Assembly (NCBI RefSeq): GCF_002101735.1
Contig: NZ_LQPE01000172.1
Span: 1-64,000 of the forward strand
DNA: 64,000 nucleotides
Reading direction: 5' to 3'
Source of the DNA: Mycobacterium kyorinense
GTDB taxonomy: Bacteria; Actinomycetota; Actinomycetes; Mycobacteriales; Mycobacteriaceae
The position numbers were made by a program, and so were the translations under genes. Shown here piece by piece: positions 58,792 to 64,000 of the stretch. Under the pieces are notes generated by a model. That model did no database searches. It worked only from the letters and a program-made list of their open reading frames with translations, and was not told where the DNA came from. The first letter of the stretch is position 1; each line of letters starts with the position of its first letter.

Positions 58792-60609
58792 TTATCGCTC
58801 CGACCTGCGCCTAAGCCTGCCGAGGCGAGATCGCCAGCCTCTTGTGGGCGGCTCTGCCACTGGCGGCTCAGGTTGCTGAGCTTCTGCTTCCTCTGCTTCA
58901 GCCTCTGGTTCCTCAGGCTCGGATTGTTCAGGCTCGGGCTCAGCCTCTGGTTCCTCAGGCTCCTCCTCCGCCGCGATCTCAGCTGCTTCAGCCTCGGATT
59001 CTTCGGCTTGCTCAGGCTCCTCCGGCTCAGCCTCAGGCTCCTTTACTTCCGGTTCCTCAGCCTCAGGCTCTTGCGCCTCGACCTCGGCCAGCTCTTCTGG
59101 CTCGGGCTCCTCGACCTCGGCCTCAGGCTCGGCGGCCTCAGCCTCAGGGACCTCTACTTCCGGTTCCTCAGCCTCTGGCTCCGCCGCCTCGGCCGCAGCT
59201 TCTGGCTCCGGTTCCTCGGCGTCCGCAGCTGCCAGCTCTTCCGGTTCGACCTCAGCCGATTCGGCTTCGGCTTCTTCCACTTCCGCTTCCGCTTCCGGCT
59301 CAACCGCAGGCGAAACCTCCGCCTCAGCCTCAGGCGGCTCCGCCTCGGATTCCTCGGCTGCGGCGACCACCAGCTCTTCCGGCTCAACCGCAGGCGAAAC
59401 CTCCGCCTCAGCCTCAGGCGCCTCTGCCTCGGGTTCCTCGGCGTCCGTTGCCGCCGGCTCGTCCGGCTCGACCTCAGCCGATTCGGCTTCGGGCTCTTCC
59501 GCTTCCGCTTCCGGCTCAACCGCAGGCGCTTCGGCTTCGGGTTCGTCGGCTTCGGCAACCGCCGCCACTTCTGGCTCAGCCTCGGTGTCTACCGGCACCG
59601 CCTCGGTTTCCGCATTGGCGGCCTCCTCCGTCGTCGCCTCGGGCACCGCCACCGCCGTGGCGGTTGTGGCTTCATCGGCCGCGGCCACCGCACCCACCGA
59701 CGCGAGCTCCGGCGCCGGCTGCGGCTCGAGTTCGGCGGCAGCCGTCCCACCGAGTGTGGCCGGATCTTCGCGACCCTTGGGCGCCAGGATGAGGTAGACC
59801 ACCGCGCCGATGAACACGAAAGTCGATGTGAAGGAGTTGATTCGGACGCCGGCAATGTGGGTAGCGGCGTCGTCGCGCAACAGCTCGATGCAGAATCGCC
59901 CGACGCAGTAGCCGGCGACGTACAGCGCGAACAGCCGGCCGTGCCCGATTCTGAACCGTCGGTCAAGCCAGATCAGCACCACGAATACCAAGACGTCCCA
60001 AAGTAATTCGTAGAGGAAGGTTGGCTGCACAACCATCGCAAGCTGCCCGGTCGACACCCCGTCGAGAGAATGCACGTCGACGAATCCGGCCGGGTCGCGC
60101 CGGTAGAAGATCTCCAGGCCCCACGGCAGCGTCGTCTCTCGGCCGAAAAGCTCTTGGTTGAAGTAGTTCCCGAGCCGGCCGATCCCTTGCGCCAGCACGA
60201 TCCCGGGAGCGACGGCGTCGCCGAAGGCGGGAAGGGGGATACCGCGACGACGACAGCCGAGCCATGCACCGATACCGCCCAAGGCGACTGCGCCCCAGAT
60301 CCCCAAGCCGCCGTCCCAGATTCGCAGCGCCGCGCCGAGGCCGACACCTCCCTCGCCGAAATATGTTCGCCAATCGGTGGCCAGGTGATACAGGCGCCCG
60401 CCGACCAACCCGAACGGCACCGCCCACAGCGCGATGTCGTAGATGACTCCCCGTTCGCCGCCCCGCGCTTCCCAGCGGCGGTCGCCGATCACCAGCGCGA
60501 CCACGATGCCGATGATGATGAACAACGCGTAGGCACGGATCGGGACAGGCCCAAGGTGCCACACGCCACGTGGCGGGCTGGGAAAGTAAGCAAGCACAGT
60601 CGTCGTCAT
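58792..60609 (-). CDS. lgt: Prolipoprotein diacylglyceryl transferase with long acidic tail
   Basis: 605 residues. The first 265 are a normal Lgt: seven membrane helices, GGRLYHLATDW with the active His, GRLGNYFNQELFG as the signature, and GYCVGRFCIELLRDD. It moves diacylglycerol from phosphatidylglycerol to the lipobox Cys. The last 340 or so residues are a disordered cytosolic tail of Glu, Ala, Pro and Val (units such as EEPEAE, EAEVSPAVEPE), ending in a basic cap RSRLGRLRRRSER. M. tuberculosis Lgt is 468 residues with a shorter tail. ATG overlaps the trpA stop (ATGA). Confidence 0.95.
   Translation of the reverse strand: MTTTVLAYFPSPPRGVWHLGPVPIRAYALFIIIGIVVALVIGDRRWEARGGERGVIYDIALWAVPFGLVGGRLYHLATDWRTYFGEGGVGLGAALRIWDGGLGIWGAVALGGIGAWLGCRRRGIPLPAFGDAVAPGIVLAQGIGRLGNYFNQELFGRETTLPWGLEIFYRRDPAGFVDVHSLDGVSTGQLAMVVQPTFLYELLWDVLVFVVLIWLDRRFRIGHGRLFALYVAGYCVGRFCIELLRDDAATHIAGVRINSFTSTFVFIGAVVYLILAPKGREDPATLGGTAAAELEPQPAPELASVGAVAAADEATTATAVAVPEATTEEAANAETEAVPVDTEAEPEVAAVAEADEPEAEAPAVEPEAEAEEPEAESAEVEPDEPAATDAEEPEAEAPEAEAEVSPAVEPEELVVAAAEESEAEPPEAEAEVSPAVEPEAEAEVEEAEAESAEVEPEELAAADAEEPEPEAAAEAAEPEAEEPEVEVPEAEAAEPEAEVEEPEPEELAEVEAQEPEAEEPEVKEPEAEPEEPEQAEESEAEAAEIAAEEEPEEPEAEPEPEQSEPEEPEAEAEEAEAQQPEPPVAEPPTRGWRSRLGRLRRRSER
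59292..59420 (-). repeat. 84-base tandem repeat in the lgt tail
   Basis: A 45-base unit at 59292-59336 recurs exactly at 59376-59420, a period of 84 bases (28 codons). A third partial copy (about 21 bases) ends near 59528. The whole stretch 58870-59600 is built of degenerate GAG/GCN/CCN codons. It explains the length growth of the tail by in-frame slippage or unequal exchange. Confidence 0.8.
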
Positions 60610-61418
60610 GGCGAGGAAATCCTTTGCCGCACACCGGCGGCGAGTTCTTCGGTGAGCGCGCGTAGGGCGGGGATGCCGTCGGTCAGCGTCGAGACCAGCG
60701 CCGAGCCGACGATGACGCCGTCGGCGTAGCCGGCGATCTGTGCCGCCTGATCGCGCGAGCGCACACCCAGACCAACCCCGACCGGTATGGCGGAAACCGC
60801 CCGAATCCGACGCACCAGCTCCGGCGCCGCCTGTGACACCACGTCGCGCGCGCCGGTGACACCCATGATCGATGCGGCGTAGACGAACCCGCGTGACGCC
60901 TCGACCGTCGCTGCCAGCCGCTGCGGCGTCGACGACGGCGCGACCAGGAAAATGCGGTCCAGCTGGTGCTTGTCGGAGGCAGCCAGCCACTCCTCGGCCT
61001 CGTCGGGAATCAGGTCAGGCGTGATCAGGCCATGCCCTCCGGCCGCCGCGAGGTCTCGCGCGAATGCGTCAACCCCGTAGTGCAGCACGGGGTTCCAGTA
61101 GGTCATCACGACGGCACGGCCACCGGCCGCGCTGATCGCCTCGACGGCAGCGAGGGTGTCGCGGACACGCACCCCGCCCCGCAGTGCGGCCTCCGACGCG
61201 GTCGCGATCGTCGGTCCGTCCATTCCCGGGTCTGAATACGGAATGCCGACTTCGATGAGGTCGCAACCGGATTCGACGAGCGCGGTCATGGCATTGACCG
61301 AGGTGGGCACATCGGGGTATCCGGTCGGCAGGTAACCGATCAAGGCCGCCCGGTTGTCCTGCCTGCACGAGCTGAAAAGATCTGCCAGCCGGCTTGTTTC
61401 GCTCTGCTCCACGATCAC
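60606..61418 (-). CDS. trpA: Tryptophan synthase alpha subunit
   Basis: 270 residues, a TIM barrel that splits indole-3-glycerol phosphate. Catalytic Glu in DLIEVGIPYSDPGMDGPTI with Asp just after; GYLPTGYPD and VGLGVRSRDQAAQIA are present. GTG 61418 overlaps the trpB stop (GTGA) and gives exactly the M. tuberculosis length; the frame is open 11 codons upstream, which I reject. Confidence 0.97.
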   Translation of the reverse strand: MIVEQSETSRLADLFSSCRQDNRAALIGYLPTGYPDVPTSVNAMTALVESGCDLIEVGIPYSDPGMDGPTIATASEAALRGGVRVRDTLAAVEAISAAGGRAVVMTYWNPVLHYGVDAFARDLAAAGGHGLITPDLIPDEAEEWLAASDKHQLDRIFLVAPSSTPQRLAATVEASRGFVYAASIMGVTGARDVVSQAAPELVRRIRAVSAIPVGVGLGVRSRDQAAQIAGYADGVIVGSALVSTLTDGIPALRALTEELAAGVRQRISSP

Positions 61419-62695
61419 GAGCGGTCCTTGTCGTCGAGCAGGCCGAACCACTTCGCCGCGGTTTCGACGTCCTTGTCACCGCGGCCGGACAAATTCACGA
61501 CAATGACTGCGCCGCTGCCCATCTCGGCGCCCAGCTGCAGGGCACCGGCCACCGCATGCGCCGACTCGATGGCGGGGATGATGCCCTCCGTGCGGCACAG
61601 CAATCCGAACGCGTCCATTGCCTCCGCATCGGTGATCGGCCGGTACTCGGCGCGCCCTGTCTCCCTGAGCCAGGCATGCTCCGGGCCCACACCGGGATAG
61701 TCCAGCCCGGCCGAAATCGAGTGTGACTCGATGGTCTGGCCGTCGTCGTCTTGCAGCAGATACGAGTACGACCCCTGGAACGCCCCGGGCGACCCGCCGG
61801 TGAATGTCGCTGCGTGCCGGCCGGTTTCGACACCGTCGCCGGCCGCCTCGAACCCGACCAGCCGAACCCCGGGATCGTCGAGGAACGCATGGAAGATCCC
61901 GATGGCGTTGGATCCTCCGCCGATGCAGGCGGTGACCGCGTCGGGCAGCCGCCCGGCCTGATCCTGGATCTGCACCCGGGTCTCAAGCCCGATCACCCGC
62001 TGAAAGTCGCGCACCATGGTCGGGAACGGATGCGGCCCGGCCGCCGTGCCAAAGCAGTAGTAGGTGTTGTCGGCGTTGGTGACCCAATCCCGGAATGCCT
62101 CGTTGATCGCGTCTTTGAGCGTTTTCGAACCGGACTCGACGGAGATCACCTCGGCGCCGAGGAGTTGCATGCGCGCCACGTTGAGCGCCTGTCGTGCGGT
62201 GTCGACGGCGCCCATGTAGATGACGCAGTCCAGTCCCAGCAGCGCACAGGCGGTGGCGGTGGCCACCCCGTGCTGGCCGGCGCCGGTCTCGGCGATCACC
62301 CGTGTTTTGCCCATCTGCCGGGCCAGCAACGCCTGACCGAGCACGTTGTTGATCTTGTGAGAACCGGTGTGGTTCAAGTCTTCTCGCTTGAGGAAGATCC
62401 GTGCGCCTCCCGCGTGCTCACGCAGTCGCGCCGCCTCGTACAACGGCGATGGCCGACCGGTGTAGCGGGCCTGCAACTTGTCGAGGGTGTCCAGGAAACC
62501 CTGGTCGGTGCGGATCTTGTCGTAGGCGGTGGTGACCTCTTCGATCACCGCCATCAACGCCTCGGCGACGAATCGGCCGCCGTACACCCCGAAGTGGCCG
62601 CGCGAATCGGGGTCGTGGCTGGTCGGTTCGGCGATGGCAGCGCTGGAACGTGGAAGTTCCGGGCCGTGCACGCTTAGCGGGCTGGCTTCGGACAA
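61415..62695 (-). CDS. trpB: Tryptophan synthase beta subunit
   Basis: 426 residues, a PLP enzyme joining indole and serine. PLP lysine in EDLNHTGSHKINNVLGQALL, phosphate cup GGGSNAIGIFHAF, and ETGAGQHGVATATACALLGL. TTG 62695 is chosen because GGGGAGG lies 8 bases upstream (62704-62710) inside trpC; a GTG at 62671, just after the trpC stop, is the alternative. The gene overlaps trpC by 22 bases. Confidence 0.95.
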   Translation of the reverse strand: MSEASPLSVHGPELPRSSAAIAEPTSHDPDSRGHFGVYGGRFVAEALMAVIEEVTTAYDKIRTDQGFLDTLDKLQARYTGRPSPLYEAARLREHAGGARIFLKREDLNHTGSHKINNVLGQALLARQMGKTRVIAETGAGQHGVATATACALLGLDCVIYMGAVDTARQALNVARMQLLGAEVISVESGSKTLKDAINEAFRDWVTNADNTYYCFGTAAGPHPFPTMVRDFQRVIGLETRVQIQDQAGRLPDAVTACIGGGSNAIGIFHAFLDDPGVRLVGFEAAGDGVETGRHAATFTGGSPGAFQGSYSYLLQDDDGQTIESHSISAGLDYPGVGPEHAWLRETGRAEYRPITDAEAMDAFGLLCRTEGIIPAIESAHAVAGALQLGAEMGSGAVIVVNLSGRGDKDVETAAKWFGLLDDKDRS

Positions 62696-63492
62696 GACGG
62701 ATGCCTCCCCGCGGTGACAAGGTCGGCGACGGCCGCGCGAGGATCACCGCTGGTGACCAGACCCTCACCGACCAGCACCGCGTCAGCGCCGGCACCGGCG
62801 TAGGCGAGCAGATCAGCGGTGCCGCGTACACCGGACTCGGCGATCCTGATCACGTCGGTCGGAAGCCCAGGTGCGATGCGCGCGAAGCAATCCCGGTCGA
62901 CTTTCAGCGTCTTCAGATCCCGGGCGTTGACACCGATGACCCGTGCGCCCGCTTTCAGGGCTCGGTCGGCTTCCTCCTCGGTGTGCACCTCCACCAGAGC
63001 GGTCATGCCAAGCGACTCGATGCGTTCCAGCATCGACTCCAGCACCGGCTGGTCAAGCGCCGCAACGATCAGCAACAACATGTCGGCGCCGTGCGCGCGC
63101 GCCTCGTGGATCTGATACGGGCCCACCACAAAGTCTTTGCGCAACACCGGTACGTTGACCGCTGCGCGCACCGAGTCGAGATCGTCGAGCGTGCCGTTGA
63201 AACGCCGCTGCTCGGTGACCACGCTGATGATGCGCGCGCCGCCGTCTTCGTAGGCGCGGGCCAGTTTGGCCGGGTCGGAAATCGACGCGAGCCGGCCCGC
63301 CGACGGGCTGGCCCGCTTGACTTCGGCGATGACGCCAATTCCGGGCTCGCGCAGTGCCGCCATCACATCGAGCGGCGCCGGCATCGCCTCGGCCGCGGCC
63401 TTCACCTCGGCCAGCGGAACGACGGCTTCACGAGCGGCAACGTCGGCGCGAACTCCCTCGATGATGGAGTCGAGCACGGTTGCCGAACTCAT
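62674..63492 (-). CDS. trpC: Indole-3-glycerol phosphate synthase
   Basis: 272 residues, same as M. tuberculosis TrpC. TIM barrel with catalytic VIAEVKRASPSAG, PVLRKDFVVGPYQI, LVEVHTEEEADRAL and IGVNARDLKTLKVD, IAESGVRG, VLVGEGLV. ATG 63492 has GGAAGGA upstream. A longer in-frame ATG at 63549 exists but adds residues not in the family. It starts the trpC-trpB-trpA-lgt run. Confidence 0.96.
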   Translation of the reverse strand: MSSATVLDSIIEGVRADVAAREAVVPLAEVKAAAEAMPAPLDVMAALREPGIGVIAEVKRASPSAGRLASISDPAKLARAYEDGGARIISVVTEQRRFNGTLDDLDSVRAAVNVPVLRKDFVVGPYQIHEARAHGADMLLLIVAALDQPVLESMLERIESLGMTALVEVHTEEEADRALKAGARVIGVNARDLKTLKVDRDCFARIAPGLPTDVIRIAESGVRGTADLLAYAGAGADAVLVGEGLVTSGDPRAAVADLVTAGRHPSCPKPAR

Positions 63493-63528
63493 CCTTGCCG
63501 GTCCTTCCCCTTTTGACCCCGCTGTCAC

Positions 63529-63541
63529 CGTCAAATTGACG
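63529..63541. promoter_or_regulatory. Palindrome upstream of trpC
   Basis: CGTCAA-A-TTGACG, perfect 13-base inverted repeat, 36 bases before the trpC ATG. A TACCCT hexamer on the minus strand at 63553-63558 would put the transcript start close to it, so it could be an operator. No regulator known to bind it. Confidence 0.4.
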
Positions 63542-63580
63542 ATGTCCATCGAAGGGTAGCGACCGTCGGCGTGCGCTTCG

Positions 63581-64000
63581 TCACCGACCCTCGGTGTCGG
63601 AGTCGGATTGTGATCGATCCGTTGGATCGCGGCCTTCGTCGAGCGCATCCCAGATCATCCGCTCCGACAGGGTGCCGTCGCCGCGCTGCGCTTGTGACCG
63701 TCGGGCCGCGGGTGTCACGTATTTGGTGGCGCCGCCCGACGCGGCGGAGCGCATCAGCAGGACGGCGCCGACAAGCGTGCAGACCGCGGCCGCAAGGGCG
63801 ATCACCGCGCCGGCGTGATAGCGCTGGCTGCCCACCAGCGTCAGCAGCGACACGTGTGCCAAGTCGGCCCCGCGGGCCGCGACGTCGCGGACCACCCAGA
63901 GGCTGACGGCCAGGTACCCGATCGCGAGGCTCGCGGCAGCCACCAGGACCGCCAGCAGGCGCAGCGGCCAGCCGCGCACCGCCACCACGGCGACGGCCGC
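63581..64000 (-). CDS. Trp-operon-linked membrane protein (TIGR02234), partial
   Basis: The 3' part (139 codons) of a gene that runs past the window edge, so its start is not seen. Two membrane helices are present (LRLLAVLVAAASLAIGYLAV and ALAAAVCTLVGAVLLMR), then a cytosolic tail with SERMIWDALDEGRDPTD, the conserved end of the actinobacterial Trp-associated membrane family (Rv1610-like). It lies between trpE and trpC in M. tuberculosis. Function unknown. Confidence 0.82.
   Translation of the reverse strand, partial: AAVAVVAVRGWPLRLLAVLVAAASLAIGYLAVSLWVVRDVAARGADLAHVSLLTLVGSQRYHAGAVIALAAAVCTLVGAVLLMRSAASGGATKYVTPAARRSQAQRGDGTLSERMIWDALDEGRDPTDRSQSDSDTEGR

Noticed and set aside
58777..60006. 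Long open frame (409 codons) on the plus strand opposite lgt
   Set aside because: It is the complement of the Glu/Ala/Pro-rich tail, giving a low-complexity Leu/Arg/Phe protein. lgt on the other strand has a full enzyme core and operon context.

Overview
This window is high-GC chromosomal DNA from a Mycobacterium that is not of the M. tuberculosis complex. Gene content and order match, in inverted orientation, the M. tuberculosis H37Rv stretch from pheT/pheS (Rv1650-Rv1649) back to the trp operon (Rv1613-Rv1610). Gene names come from recalled family sequences and conserved order, not from a database search. PE17 is missing, and several accessory genes are inserted that I do not recall at this place in H37Rv.

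Layout. 0.1-8.8 kb: pheT-pheS, a rhomboid-like membrane protein with a class III adenylate cyclase, an MpaB-type oxygenase, and the translation operon infC-rpmI-rplT-tsnR, preceded by a structured leader with an intrinsic terminator. 9.2-18.7 kb: lysX, a membrane esterase, three small or unknown genes, then uvrA. 18.7-25.4 kb: a metallo-beta-lactamase-fold hydrolase, an accessory Hsp70-like / methyltransferase / Lnt-like cluster, a universal stress protein and a LAM-capping mannosyltransferase. 25.4-30.5 kb: an SCO6745-like protein, an MFS exporter overlapping uvrB, and a DUF402 protein. 30.5-35.1 kb: an accessory block with a P450 divergent from an operon of ATP-dependent DNA ligase, LigD-type polymerase and Fpg/Nei glycosylase, then a small secreted protein. 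35.1-42.7 kb: coaE, rpsA, a carotenoid oxygenase with its TetR neighbour, and polA. 42.7-47.8 kb: a KstR-type site in front of a DUF35 / thiolase-like pair, pdtaR, an odd tRNA-Leu(CAA), a DUF488 protein, the six-helix adenylate cyclase and an HdeD-like protein. 47.9-54.2 kb: cydABDC plus a DUF4190 protein. 54.2-64 kb: a LysX-like DUF2156 protein, tesB, pykA, two small membrane proteins, lgt with a very long acidic tail, trpA-trpB-trpC and the start of the trp-linked membrane gene.

Themes. DNA repair is dense: uvrA, uvrB, polA and the ligase/polymerase/glycosylase operon. uvrA and uvrB both carry a promoter matching the LexA-independent mycobacterial DNA-damage type. Signalling has two class III cyclases, a universal stress protein and an ANTAR regulator. 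Many genes begin 6-8 bases after a TANNNT hexamer with no Shine-Dalgarno sequence, the mark of leaderless mycobacterial transcripts, and I used this to choose starts. The longest stretches without an established gene are the infC/lysX gap (8827-9180), filled by the infC leader and two promoters, and 23548-23832 between usp and the mannosyltransferase, which holds two promoters and a short inverted repeat (CCCTG/CAGGG at 23719-23733).
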